In this document: positions 25,085 through 34,225 of the stretch, one piece after another
Layout: every line of letters starts with the position of its first letter
Position numbering within the stretch: position 1 is the stretch's first letter
NCBI GenBank assembly: GCA_900314985.1
Contig: OMXL01000023.1
Coordinates: 1 to 37,926 of the forward strand
From: an uncultured Prevotellaceae bacterium
GTDB taxonomy: Bacteria > Bacteroidota > Bacteroidia > Bacteroidales > Bacteroidaceae
Reading direction: 5' to 3'
Length of the DNA: 37,926 nucleotides
Position numbers and translations under genes: made by a program
Notes under the pieces: generated by a model
Databases searched by the model: none
What the model was told of the DNA's origin: nothing
What the model saw: only the letters and a program-made list of their open reading frames with translations

Positions 25085-26194
25085 TTAATTATTTATCTCT
25101 TTCAGGAACAGAGTATTCTCTTTCTCATATAACTGCTTGAAATACGGTGCATCGGGCTGTGATGGAGAGGGACCGAACCACTCCTCCTTGTAGTTGCGCC
25201 AGACAAGGAAGTAGCTGATGGCATGCTTGTCCAACACAGGAGTCAGCGTCGATGTCCACCATGTAGGATCTGTCAGGTTCTTCAGTCCACACTCTGTCAG
25301 TGCGGCCACCTTGCCATGGTCGGCAGCAAACTTCGTCAGCATGGCGAGGTTCTGATCCAGCTGACTGACAAAATCCTCCTTGGTGCCCCACTGGTAACCA
25401 TCAATACCTACTAAGCTAATACGGTCATCACCAGGATAACGCTCTAAGTATTTCTCATTGGTCAGATCAGGTGCCATACCAGGCGAATAAGCCCACAGCA
25501 GGTTGTCGAAGCCATCGGCATTCAACTTATCCTGCAACATATTCCACAGTGCCTTGTACTCCTCAGCGGTGCAGAGTTTCTCGCCCCACCAGAACCAAGA
25601 ACCGGTATTCTCGTGCCAAGGACGGAAGATGACAGGTATCTTCTGACCGTCCTCTGTCTTCAGCTGAGCCAGGAAATCGCTCACACGCTGCATCCATGTC
25701 TGGAACAGTTCGTGCTTAGAGCCACCCTCCAAGAGATTCTTTACAACGGTAGAGTCGGTAGTATCCCATGCCGTACCCTCAGGGAACTTCTGTCCAGCGT
25801 TGCCACCCCCCTCAATAGTGGTAAGCGGATTACGCGGATGCCAGCTGATGGTGATGATGCCACCACGCTCATGATGCTTGATAATCTCCTCTCGCATCTT
25901 GGTGAAGGGCACACTGTCCAGATTCTTAGCATCACCCATCTCGATGCCACCCAGTTCGAAGCCCATCACTGCGGGATAGTCGCCAACGGTATTCTTCACA
26001 TCACTTGAGTCAGTCTGGTATTCCCATGTCAAGCCATAGAACGGATCGTCCTGATGACCAAACATATAACCTTTCTGTTGCAACGTCTGCAGACGCTCCA
26101 TCAGTTTTTCACTCTGTGTCTTCTCTACGACAGCTTTCTGTCCACAGGCAGCCATCATCGTGGCTACACCTATTATATATATATACTTCTTCAT
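25085..26194 (-). CDS. GH26 endo-beta-1,4-mannanase lipoprotein
   Basis: The 369-residue product has a lipoprotein signal (MKKYIYIIGVATMMAAC, lipid-carrying C17). The GH26 (beta/alpha)8 barrel follows: YMFGHQDD, TISWHPRNPLT, acid/base E195 in FRPWHENTGSWFWWG, and nucleophile E301 in ALTECGL. WRN in the YFLVWRNYKEEWFGP segment is also family-typical. In B. fragilis the equivalent enzyme releases mannobiose from mannan. The protein is probably anchored in the periplasm or outer membrane. The upstream spacer (26195-26242) consists of 7-nt repeats that run up to the ATG; the next gene starts 17 nt after its stop. Confidence 0.94.
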   Translation of the reverse strand: MKKYIYIIGVATMMAACGQKAVVEKTQSEKLMERLQTLQQKGYMFGHQDDPFYGLTWEYQTDSSDVKNTVGDYPAVMGFELGGIEMGDAKNLDSVPFTKMREEIIKHHERGGIITISWHPRNPLTTIEGGGNAGQKFPEGTAWDTTDSTVVKNLLEGGSKHELFQTWMQRVSDFLAQLKTEDGQKIPVIFRPWHENTGSWFWWGEKLCTAEEYKALWNMLQDKLNADGFDNLLWAYSPGMAPDLTNEKYLERYPGDDRISLVGIDGYQWGTKEDFVSQLDQNLAMLTKFAADHGKVAALTECGLKNLTDPTWWTSTLTPVLDKHAISYFLVWRNYKEEWFGPSPSQPDAPYFKQLYEKENTLFLKEINN

Positions 26195-26266
26195 TCCTAA
26201 TGCTTAATGCTTAATTCTTAATTCTTCACTATTCTCTATTCACTATTCACTAGCGCGAAGCGCGCT
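26195..26266 (-). repeat. Composite 7-nt repeat tract with GC hairpin, esterase to GH26 spacer
   Basis: Read on the minus strand, a hairpin (AGCGCG-AAG-CGCGCT type, 26252-26266) is followed by heptamers GTGAATA, GTGAATA, GAGAATA and GTGAA, then GAATTAA twice and GCATTAA twice. The tract ends at the GH26 ATG. The hairpin encodes the last residues of the esterase (SALRASE) and the tract provides its TAG stop. The first half is nearly identical to 491-540. Confidence 0.85.
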
Positions 26267-27541
26267 CAGCAGCCACGCTTCCCACTCGTCCCACTGTTCC
26301 TGGAACCAGAAGTGCCAGGTAGCTGGATAGGGTGAAATCTCCTTCGGACCCGTCACCGTATTATACGTTGCCCAAGCGGTAGTCGGTGGTACCACGTCGT
26401 CGTTATAGCCAAACGAGAACCAGCCCTTCTGGTTGTTGTCAATCAGTCGAGCGAAGTTCACACCGTCATAGTAGCGACTGGTCTCAATCCGCTGTTCCTG
26501 TCCCTTACCCTTGTTCCAATAGAAGTAGTGAGGCCATCCGCAGGCAACGCCCTTCAGCGAGGCAGTATGGTCGCACATAGCGGCATGCACGGGGGCATAG
26601 CAGGTGACACGCTTATCCAAGCCAGCAGTAGCGAGACTCAGGAAACCGCCCTGACTGCTACCAGTCACACCCAGTTGTTTACCATTCCATGAGGTGTACT
26701 GCTCGATATAGTCTATGGCACGGATACAACCCAGCACCACGCGCTTGTAATAGCTCTCGTCACGGTTATCGTTGCCATAGTTCCAATAGTTCATCAGTGC
26801 ACCATTGAAGATATCGTCATACACTTTCTGGTCCATGGTCACTGGGATGCCATGAATGCCAATCTCCAACGTGATAACACCCTGTGAAGCTGTCCACACA
26901 TCGCCAGTATAGGGACGCACGCCAGCACCTGGCACACGCAACAGCGCAGGATACTTGCCTGGCTTTACGGGTTCACAGAGGATGCCATAGGTACGCCAGT
27001 TCCACTGCATATTCTGGAACGACACCTCATAGACATTGACATCCTTGGTACAACGCTCTGGCAACAGGCGTTTCGTAGGCATCAGGTCTGTCTGGCGGGC
27101 CTGCTCGATAGCTTTCTGCCAGTACGTGCTGAAATTCTTGGGCATCACCGTCGTCGGATAGATCTTCTCTGGCGAGAAGGCAGCACCGCAGGCACCTTTA
27201 TACTCCTTGCCGTCGACATAAGCCGTCACGTCCACACGATAGAAGCCCGGTTTCGTCATCTTACCCTTCAGCGTCAGCGTACCGTCCTTCAGCAGGACAT
27301 CCTTTCGCTGGATGTTCTGATACATCTCCGGACCTGCCGCATAGTCTACCTTTATATTATATAATAAGGTATTAGACTTCGTCACACTAATCTTAAAGGT
27401 AGCGGTCTCCCCTACCTCATAACGCCAGTCCTGATGGTCAGGAACCACTTTCACCTCGATGCTGTTTCCACGTATCTGTGCCTGAACAGACAGCAGACCA
27501 CCCAGCATCATCCACAAGAGCAATAAGGATACTTTCTTCAT
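26243..27541 (-). CDS. Acetyl (xylan) esterase, AXE1/CE7-like, exported
   Basis: The 432-residue product has a signal peptide (MKKVSLLLLWMMLGGLLSVQA). An N-terminal Ig-like domain spans about 22-125. An alpha/beta-hydrolase of the acetyl xylan esterase (AXE1, CE7) type follows. Nucleophile S296 lies in GVTGSSQGG, with an acidic residue in FSFGYNDDVVPP (D381/D382) and H410 in ATWHFWFQEQWDEW. In this setting it probably removes acetyl groups from acetylated mannan or glucomannan (inference). It is the first gene of the leftward operon, 30 nt behind a perfect -7 box. The last seven residues and the stop codon are encoded by an interspersed repeat, so the native C-terminus seems to have been replaced or extended. 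Confidence 0.88.
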   Translation of the reverse strand: MKKVSLLLLWMMLGGLLSVQAQIRGNSIEVKVVPDHQDWRYEVGETATFKISVTKSNTLLYNIKVDYAAGPEMYQNIQRKDVLLKDGTLTLKGKMTKPGFYRVDVTAYVDGKEYKGACGAAFSPEKIYPTTVMPKNFSTYWQKAIEQARQTDLMPTKRLLPERCTKDVNVYEVSFQNMQWNWRTYGILCEPVKPGKYPALLRVPGAGVRPYTGDVWTASQGVITLEIGIHGIPVTMDQKVYDDIFNGALMNYWNYGNDNRDESYYKRVVLGCIRAIDYIEQYTSWNGKQLGVTGSSQGGFLSLATAGLDKRVTCYAPVHAAMCDHTASLKGVACGWPHYFYWNKGKGQEQRIETSRYYDGVNFARLIDNNQKGWFSFGYNDDVVPPTTAWATYNTVTGPKEISPYPATWHFWFQEQWDEWEAWLLSALRASE

Positions 27542-27570
27542 ATTTTGAATCGGTTCGTAGTATTTTGTTG

Positions 27571-27578
27571 CAAAGGTA
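27571..27578 (-). promoter_or_regulatory. Promoter of the leftward mannan operon (-7 box TACCTTTG)
   Basis: A perfect TAnnTTTG match on the minus strand, 30 nt before the esterase ATG. Upstream of it on that strand lies a TGATAC direct repeat with 21-bp spacing (27600-27605 and 27621-27626), a possible regulator site. Confidence 0.7.
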
Positions 27579-27630
27579 TAACATTTTCTTGAATATATAT
27601 GATACTATTTTGACAATATCTGATACAAAA

Positions 27631-27664
27631 CAAAAAAAGCATTAAAAAAGAGCAAAAAAAGCAT
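27631..27664 (+). promoter_or_regulatory. Candidate operator: 12-bp direct repeat upstream of susC
   Basis: CAAAAAAAGCAT occurs at 27631-27642 and again at 27653-27664, exactly 22 bp apart (about two helical turns). It ends 22 nt before the susC -7 box, covering the -33 region. Direct repeats in this position suit an activator such as a hybrid two-component regulator or AraC-type protein. No regulator gene is in the window. Confidence 0.5.
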
Positions 27665-27686
27665 AGCCGTTTCAAAACTTTTAATG

Positions 27687-27694
27687 TATCTTTG
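27687..27694 (+). promoter_or_regulatory. Promoter of the rightward PUL operon (-7 box TATCTTTG)
   Basis: A perfect TAnnTTTG match, 73 nt before the susC ATG. No recognisable -33 box is present, as expected for an activator-dependent promoter. The whole gap 27542-27767 is an AT-rich divergent control region. Confidence 0.7.
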
Positions 27695-27767
27695 CAACTG
27701 AAAACTACAAAAAACCGCTTTAAAGAGCATATTACTATTTTAACTATATTAACTAATAAAACTACGT

Positions 27768-30700
27768 ATGAATCTATTTTTCAGTAAGAACGCGCTGCTG
27801 GCGGGACTATGTTCTGTAGTCTTGTCAGGGTATTCGTCTTCACTGTATGCAGGCAACAGCACTTCGCCAGAGCCAACAGCCGTACAGCAGACGAAAAAGA
27901 TTACTGGTACCGTATCAGACGCCATGGGCCCTGTTATCGGTGCCAGTGTAGTGATTAAAGGTACGTCGAACGGTATCGCCACCGACTTCGATGGTAACTT
28001 CACGCTGAATGCCAGTCAGGGACAGACCCTCGTGGTGAGCTACATCGGCTACATCACCAAGGAAATCAAGATTGGCGCACAGTCTCACTACAACATTACC
28101 CTTGAGGAAGACAAGAAAGTACTCGACGAAGTGGTAGTCGTTGGTTACGGTACCATGAAGAAGAGTGACCTGTCAGGTTCTTCATCATCTATCGGAGAAC
28201 AGGCTTTGAGGGGGTCAGTCATCACTTCTCTCGACCAGACCTTGCAAGGACACGCCACTGGTGTTACCGCAGTAACCACTTCTGGTGCTCCTGGTTCTTC
28301 ATCAGCCATCCGTGTACGTGGTATTGGTTCTATCAATGCTAACCAAGAGCCTCTCTACGTGATTGATGGCGTTATCGTTCAGGGCGGTGGACAGTCTGGT
28401 TCAGACTTCGGTCTGGGCGACCGTCTCGGTAATGGTAAGGTTTCTACCATTTCTCCCCTGTCAACCATCAACCCCTCAGATATCGTATCTATGGAGATTC
28501 TGAAGGACGCCTCTGCCACCGCTATCTACGGTGCCCAGGGTGCTAACGGTGTTGTACTGATTACCACCAAGCGTGGTAAGGCTGGCGAGGCCAAGTTCAA
28601 CTACGATGGTATGTTTGCCGTCAACCGTCAGGTAAAGCGTCTTGACATGATGAACCTGCGCGAATACGCTGAGTACTATCAGGATTATGTCAGAGAAGGA
28701 TGGATTCTGGCAAGCCAGGCCAACAAGAACTATATGGATCCCTCTATCCTTGGTAAGGGTACCAACTGGCAGGATGCCGTCTTCCAGACAGCTCTCCAGC
28801 ACCAGCACCAGATCAGTGCTCAGGGTGGTACCGACAAGGTACAGTACTATGTTTCTGGTAACTTCATGAACCAGGAAGGTACCCTCATCGGTTCTAAGTT
28901 CACCCGTTACTCTGTTCGTGCTAACCTCGATGCACAGCTGAAGTCTTGGCTGAAGCTCGGTATGTCTACCACATTCTCTAACACGAAAGATGTGCTGCAG
29001 CGTGCCGACGGTACCGAAGGTATCATCAGCTACTCGCTGACAACGCTTCCCGATATGCCTATCTACGACGTTTACGGCAACTACTATTCAGAGGATCGCA
29101 AGGGTTATACGAATCCTAACCCTATCGCCATGGCTAACATGAACGAGTACACTTTGGAGCGCCGCAAGCTGACAGGTAACATCTTCGCAGAGGTTACTCC
29201 TATCAAGAATCTGGTATGGCACGCAGAACTGGGTTACGACATTTCCAGCTCTAACGCAGAGACTTGGGAGCCTTCAGTAGACCTCGGTGGTTGGAAGAAA
29301 CCAGCTAACCAGGATCACTGGCAGAACAACACCAACACATACTGGCAGTTGAAGAACTATCTGACTTATACGGGCAACTTCGGCAAGCACCACTTCACCG
29401 CCATGCTCGGTCAGGAGTGCTGGGAGTCTTCTTGGAAATTCCAAGGCATTACTGGTCAGAACCTGCCACGTAACGACGTGCAGAACCCCTCTCTCGCAGA
29501 GAAGACCGACAGAGACTTCACCTCAGGCTTCGGTTCTGCTTCTATGGCTTCATTCTTCACGCGCGAAACCTATAATTATGACGACCGCTACTATGCAACA
29601 TACACTTTCCGTTACGATGGTAGCTCTAACTTCGGCCCCAACAACCGTTGGGCAGGCTTCCACTCTCTGGCAGCCAGCTGGCGCTTCAGCAACGAAGCAT
29701 TCATGAAGAATCTCAAGTGGCTCTCTAACGGTAAAATCCGTGTAGGCTGGGGTCAGACTGGTAACTCAAATATTGGTGGTTACAAGTGGGGTGTTTCCCT
29801 CGGCGTAATGCCTTCTGCACTCGGTCAGTCATACCGTCCTACTGGTCTTCCCAACGAGTCTGTACAGTGGGAGACACAGACACAGATTGACTTAGGTCTT
29901 GACCTCGGTTTCTTCAACAACCGTTTGAACCTGACTATCGATTGGTACAGAAAAGAGTCAAAGGATATGTTGATGAGAATGCAGTTACCTTCTTACTTAG
30001 GTACACAGGGTAACGAGTCATCTGCATTGACAGCTCCTTACGGTAACTACGGTACCATGCGCAATACGGGTCTTGAGATTGAGTTGAAAGCTACTCCTGT
30101 CGTTACCAAGAACTTCAGCTGGGATACCGACCTCCAGTTCTCTTTCAACAGAAACAAGCTGGTGGCCCTGCAGGGTACTACCTCTGTTGCCATCAATGGT
30201 TACGGTCAGTGGGACGACGTTGTCGCAGTTTCTACAATCGGTCGTCCAATGTACGACTTCTATGGATATGAAGTAGAGGGTGTCTACTCAGACTTCGACG
30301 ACATTCTGAACTCACCCGTCAACACACTGTATACACAGTCTTGCATCAAGGAGACCGACGCTGATGGTAACATCATTGCTTGGCACCATCAGACCGACCC
30401 CACCAAGTACAGCAAGAGCAACACGGTATGGCCTGGCGACCTGAAGTTCAAGGATGTGAACGGTGACGGCATCATCGACGAGAACGATAAGACCAACATC
30501 GGTTCTCCGCTGCCTAAGTTCACCTTTGGTTTCACCAACACCTTCCGCTATAAGGACTTCGACCTGTCCATCTTCATCAACGGTTCTGTTGGCAACAAGG
30601 TTATGAACTACACTTCTATCAATCTGACCTCTATGACCAGCACATGGAACAACCAGATCAATGAGCTCGTTGAAGACCGCGCTCATCTGGCAGCCATCGA

Positions 30701-31094
30701 TCCTGATAAGGTTTATACTGGCGGAGACGCTTGGTATAATGATATCACCAACGTTTATGTGACCAATCCTGGCACCAGCACACCACGTGTAGCCATCGGT
30801 AACAAGTACAACCAGAACATCTCTTCTCGTTATATCGAGGATGGCAGCTATATCCGTCTGAAGAACGTTTCTCTCGGCTATACCTTCCCGAAGAGCATCA
30901 CACGCAAGCTCTACCTGGAGAACCTCCGCGTTTACTGCAACCTGCAGAACGTGCTGACTATTACGAAGTATAAGGGTTACGATCCTGAAATCGGTGCTTC
31001 AACCACTGACGCCAATGGTTATGTATTCGGTCTCGACAATGGTCGTTATCCCTCACCATTCACTTGTTCTTTCGGTGTGAACTTATCATTCTAA
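27768..31094 (+). CDS. SusC-like TonB-dependent outer-membrane oligosaccharide importer
   Basis: The 1108-residue product has a signal peptide (cut near SLYA). A carboxypeptidase-regulatory-like domain lies at about 45-112 (KKITGTVSDAMGPVIGASVVIKG ... DFDGNFTL). A TonB-box-like segment LDEVVVVGYG is at 119-128. A plug domain follows (residues ~130-240, IRVRGIGSINANQEPLYVIDGV, LKDASATAIYGAQGANGVVLI), then a 22-strand barrel ending GVNLSF. It pairs with the SusD protein encoded next. From the neighbouring GH26, GH130 and epimerase genes the cargo is probably manno- or glucomanno-oligosaccharides. It is the first gene of the rightward operon behind a consensus promoter and paired direct repeats. 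Confidence 0.95.
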   Translation: MNLFFSKNALLAGLCSVVLSGYSSSLYAGNSTSPEPTAVQQTKKITGTVSDAMGPVIGASVVIKGTSNGIATDFDGNFTLNASQGQTLVVSYIGYITKEIKIGAQSHYNITLEEDKKVLDEVVVVGYGTMKKSDLSGSSSSIGEQALRGSVITSLDQTLQGHATGVTAVTTSGAPGSSSAIRVRGIGSINANQEPLYVIDGVIVQGGGQSGSDFGLGDRLGNGKVSTISPLSTINPSDIVSMEILKDASATAIYGAQGANGVVLITTKRGKAGEAKFNYDGMFAVNRQVKRLDMMNLREYAEYYQDYVREGWILASQANKNYMDPSILGKGTNWQDAVFQTALQHQHQISAQGGTDKVQYYVSGNFMNQEGTLIGSKFTRYSVRANLDAQLKSWLKLGMSTTFSNTKDVLQRADGTEGIISYSLTTLPDMPIYDVYGNYYSEDRKGYTNPNPIAMANMNEYTLERRKLTGNIFAEVTPIKNLVWHAELGYDISSSNAETWEPSVDLGGWKKPANQDHWQNNTNTYWQLKNYLTYTGNFGKHHFTAMLGQECWESSWKFQGITGQNLPRNDVQNPSLAEKTDRDFTSGFGSASMASFFTRETYNYDDRYYATYTFRYDGSSNFGPNNRWAGFHSLAASWRFSNEAFMKNLKWLSNGKIRVGWGQTGNSNIGGYKWGVSLGVMPSALGQSYRPTGLPNESVQWETQTQIDLGLDLGFFNNRLNLTIDWYRKESKDMLMRMQLPSYLGTQGNESSALTAPYGNYGTMRNTGLEIELKATPVVTKNFSWDTDLQFSFNRNKLVALQGTTSVAINGYGQWDDVVAVSTIGRPMYDFYGYEVEGVYSDFDDILNSPVNTLYTQSCIKETDADGNIIAWHHQTDPTKYSKSNTVWPGDLKFKDVNGDGIIDENDKTNIGSPLPKFTFGFTNTFRYKDFDLSIFINGSVGNKVMNYTSINLTSMTSTWNNQINELVEDRAHLAAIDPDKVYTGGDAWYNDITNVYVTNPGTSTPRVAIGNKYNQNISSRYIEDGSYIRLKNVSLGYTFPKSITRKLYLENLRVYCNLQNVLTITKYKGYDPEIGASTTDANGYVFGLDNGRYPSPFTCSFGVNLSF

Positions 31095-31114
31095 ATATAT
31101 AGGAGACATTCATT

Positions 31115-32860
31115 ATGAAAAACAATAAGATCAAAATATTTATGGCTGCCTCTGTCCTGAGTTTGGGACTGACCTCTTGTGAGGACTTCCTGGACCGTCC
31201 AACAGAAGACAGCTATGTAGCAAGCGGCTACTACAAGACTGATGCTGAGTGCATTGCTGCCGTAGACTACCTCTATAACTCTCCCTGGTATGACTTCCAG
31301 CGCGGATTCTTCAAGGTTGGTGAGGTACTTTCTGGCAACTACTACTGGGATGGCAGCCCTTATCAGAACTTCTCACTCAACTCTAATGACGTAGACTTGC
31401 GTAACATGTCATACTCGCTGTGGGCTGTCAATGGTCACGCCAACATTGTACGCCACTACATTGAAGACGGCAGTGCATCAGAGGCCGTCAAGAACCAGAC
31501 CATGGGCGAATGTCTGCTGTGGAAGGCTATGGCCTACTTCTATCTGGTACGCACCTTTGGTGATGTGCCCATCGTTCACGACAATGTTGCCATGATTGAA
31601 GACAATACTTACAACGAGCAGCCCAAGGTCTATAAGGCTGACGTCTATGAGTATATCGTCATGACCCTGGAGAAGGCTATCGAGCTGCTCCCAGAGAAAT
31701 GCGCCGAAGGTCGCCTCGACAAGTACTGTGCAAAAGGTCTGTTGGCCAAGGTTTACCTGACCAAGGCTGGTGTTACTGGTTCGCTGAACAATGCTGATTT
31801 GCAGAAGGCTGCCGACTATGCCAAGGACGTCATTGAGAACAGTGGTCGTGAACTGGAGAAGAACTATGCTGATGTCTTCAAACTGGAAGGCAACAAGTCT
31901 CCTGAGAACATGATTGCATGGCGCTGGGTGGTTAGCTCACAGTGGACCTCACAGAACACCTTCCAGTCAGACCTTGGTATGACCGGTATTGATGAATATG
32001 GTGATGTCTGGGGCGAATGGAATGGTCCATCAGTAGACCTGCAGGATGCCTTCGGATACAACATCCTCGACGATCCTTCTACCCGTCCTGACGTAGACAC
32101 TCGCCGTAAGGCTACCATGATGACTGTTGGCGATGTTGTCCCCTACCTCTGGCGTGACAAGGGTGGCTTCGACTACATGCGCTTCGAATACGACAGTGAC
32201 TACAACCCTGCTGCATGGGGTGAGCACCGTTCACCAACAGGTTGCAACGTTGTGAAGCACCTCTATGGTAACAATGCCGACCACGTAACCGTTCTGGGCA
32301 CTTCTGCTGCCCGTATGGCTAGCTCACTGTGTACCCCACTGCTGCGTCTGGCTGACGTATACCTGGTATTGGCAGAGGCCAAGGTGCTGATGGGTCAGAC
32401 CACTGACGCTGATGCGCTGAAGTGCTACAATGCCGTTCATCAGCGTGCTATTCCAAGTGCTGCTGCTGAGACTTCGCTGACCTTCGACAAGATCTGGAAG
32501 GAGCGTCGTCTGGAGCTGGCCTGCGAGGGTGACCGCTGGTACGACTTTGTCCGTCTGGCATACTACAACCCGACCAAAGCTATCAACGAGCTGAAGTCAC
32601 AGCGCCGCAACCAGTACTGGAACCTGGACGGAATGTTTAAAGAGTACTTCAAGACCGGTCAGTGGCAGCTTGTCAACAAGGACAAAGATGGTAAAGACCA
32701 GACAGCGATGTATGCTTCTCCTTCAGACGGTGGCGCTCCTATTCCTAACGTCACAGAGAATAGCTTCACAATTCCGTTCCCCATGGAGGACTTGACCTTC
32801 AACCCACGTCTGAAGGATGAGCCCATACATGTTGATGTACGTGCTACCTATCAGTATTAA
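31115..32860 (+). CDS. SusD/RagB-like surface glycan-binding lipoprotein
   Basis: The 581-residue product has a lipoprotein signal ending LGLTSC (C22), followed by EDFLDRPTEDSY, typical of SusD N-termini. TPR-rich core phrases include GECLLWKAMAYFYLVRTFGDVPIV, CAKGLLAKVYLTKA and the C-terminal IWKERRLELACEGDRWYDFVR. It is the lid of the SusC importer and binds oligosaccharides at the surface. It begins 20 nt after susC, with AGGAG about 11 nt before the ATG, a rare Shine-Dalgarno-like site in this window. Confidence 0.95.
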   Translation: MKNNKIKIFMAASVLSLGLTSCEDFLDRPTEDSYVASGYYKTDAECIAAVDYLYNSPWYDFQRGFFKVGEVLSGNYYWDGSPYQNFSLNSNDVDLRNMSYSLWAVNGHANIVRHYIEDGSASEAVKNQTMGECLLWKAMAYFYLVRTFGDVPIVHDNVAMIEDNTYNEQPKVYKADVYEYIVMTLEKAIELLPEKCAEGRLDKYCAKGLLAKVYLTKAGVTGSLNNADLQKAADYAKDVIENSGRELEKNYADVFKLEGNKSPENMIAWRWVVSSQWTSQNTFQSDLGMTGIDEYGDVWGEWNGPSVDLQDAFGYNILDDPSTRPDVDTRRKATMMTVGDVVPYLWRDKGGFDYMRFEYDSDYNPAAWGEHRSPTGCNVVKHLYGNNADHVTVLGTSAARMASSLCTPLLRLADVYLVLAEAKVLMGQTTDADALKCYNAVHQRAIPSAAAETSLTFDKIWKERRLELACEGDRWYDFVRLAYYNPTKAINELKSQRRNQYWNLDGMFKEYFKTGQWQLVNKDKDGKDQTAMYASPSDGGAPIPNVTENSFTIPFPMEDLTFNPRLKDEPIHVDVRATYQY

Positions 32861-32898
32861 TCAGAAGTAGTTAACTATTGATCATTAACAATAAAGAT

Positions 32899-34185
32899 AT
32901 GAAAAAGTTATTTAACAGCCTTTTTCTGCTGACCGCCCTGACACTGACAACTGCCGTGTTCACTGGTTGTAAGGACGAGCCAGACAAGTATGAGGTCAGC
33001 GATGGTAATCCTACCATCAGCTATATACGCCCGCTGGGTGCTGAGAGCGCCGACTCACTATTGACCGGTGCCTATATGGACAACGGTATCTGCATCGTTG
33101 GTAACAACCTGCGCAGTATCGTCAAGATGTACTTCAACGACCAGGAAGCTCAGCTTATTCCCAGTCTGATTACCGACAACACCCTGATTGTTACCGTTCC
33201 TGGTACGATCCCCGGTGTCGTTTACAACAAGATTTTCATGCACAACAAGGATGGTGTGATTACTGAGTACGACTTCAAGGTGCTCGTTCCCGCTCCTTCT
33301 ATCAACAACATGAGCAATGAGTGGGCAAAGCCTGGCGAGCAGGCTACCATCTACGGTAACTACTTCGTTGACGACCCCAACACCCCACTCACGCTGACCA
33401 TTGGTGGTACCAATATTCCTATCGACGAGTTTGACATCAGCCATATCACCTTCACAGTACCTGCCGGTCTGCAGGAGGGTGCTATTGAGATCAGCTCTGT
33501 CTATGGTAAGAAGAAGGCTAAATTCAACTACCACGATTCACGCGGTATGCTGTTCAACGACTGGGGTACCGGTGATGCTGGTGCAGCGTCTACAACCCTG
33601 GGCAACCACGGATGGCATGCTCAGCAGATTGTCAGCGACGAGTATTCACTGGACGGCAGCTATCTGTTGCTGGGTGACTGTGATATTAAGGATGACACAT
33701 GGAATGACGGTAATCTATCGTTCGAATACTGGCCAGGCGACTGGGACGGAACATTCACTGGTCCCAACGCACGTCTGTCTGATCTCGTAAGCTTCGCCAA
33801 CTTTGCCAACATGGCACTGAAGTTCGAGGTGAACATTCCTGCTTCTAACCCCTGGACAAACCTCTCTATGCAGTGCATCTTCTCAGGTGACGCTCAGGTA
33901 ACTCTTCCCACCGCCAACAACAAGTTCTTCAACGGCACCGACTATCCACGTGGTCTGTGGACTCCTTGGAGCGCTACGGGTTCTTATGATACCAATGGCG
34001 AATGGGTAACAGTAACACTACCCCTCAACACCTTCAAGTACAAGAATGATGGTACTGCTGCTGGCGGTCCGTTGACAGTTGACAACTTCACGGGTCTGAC
34101 CCTGTTCCTCTGGAGCGGTGTAACGAGCGGCACCACCTGTCACCCCATTATCCGCATCGACAATGTTCGTGCTGTAGAGTACTAA
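32899..34185 (+). CDS. Surface glycan-binding lipoprotein (SGBP-B-like) with TIG domains
   Basis: The 428-residue product has a lipoprotein signal (MKKLFNSLFLLTALTLTTAVFTGC, C24). Two IPT/TIG-like Ig domains follow (YIRPLGAESADSLLTGAYMDNGICIVGNNL; APSINNMSNEWAKPGEQATIYGNYF). The C-terminal beta-sandwich has many exposed aromatics (NHGWHAQQ, FEYWPGDWDG, YPRGLWTPWSA), resembling the glycan-binding domain of xyloglucan SGBP-B proteins. It would hold glycan at the cell surface for SusCD. The start is the ATG at 32899; a TTG at 32878 would add residues ahead of the signal peptide. It follows susD by 38 nt. Confidence 0.88.
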   Translation: MKKLFNSLFLLTALTLTTAVFTGCKDEPDKYEVSDGNPTISYIRPLGAESADSLLTGAYMDNGICIVGNNLRSIVKMYFNDQEAQLIPSLITDNTLIVTVPGTIPGVVYNKIFMHNKDGVITEYDFKVLVPAPSINNMSNEWAKPGEQATIYGNYFVDDPNTPLTLTIGGTNIPIDEFDISHITFTVPAGLQEGAIEISSVYGKKKAKFNYHDSRGMLFNDWGTGDAGAASTTLGNHGWHAQQIVSDEYSLDGSYLLLGDCDIKDDTWNDGNLSFEYWPGDWDGTFTGPNARLSDLVSFANFANMALKFEVNIPASNPWTNLSMQCIFSGDAQVTLPTANNKFFNGTDYPRGLWTPWSATGSYDTNGEWVTVTLPLNTFKYKNDGTAAGGPLTVDNFTGLTLFLWSGVTSGTTCHPIIRIDNVRAVEY

Positions 34186-34225
34186 GTGAAGAATTAAGAT
34201 TACCAATTAAGACTTTAAGAAAATT

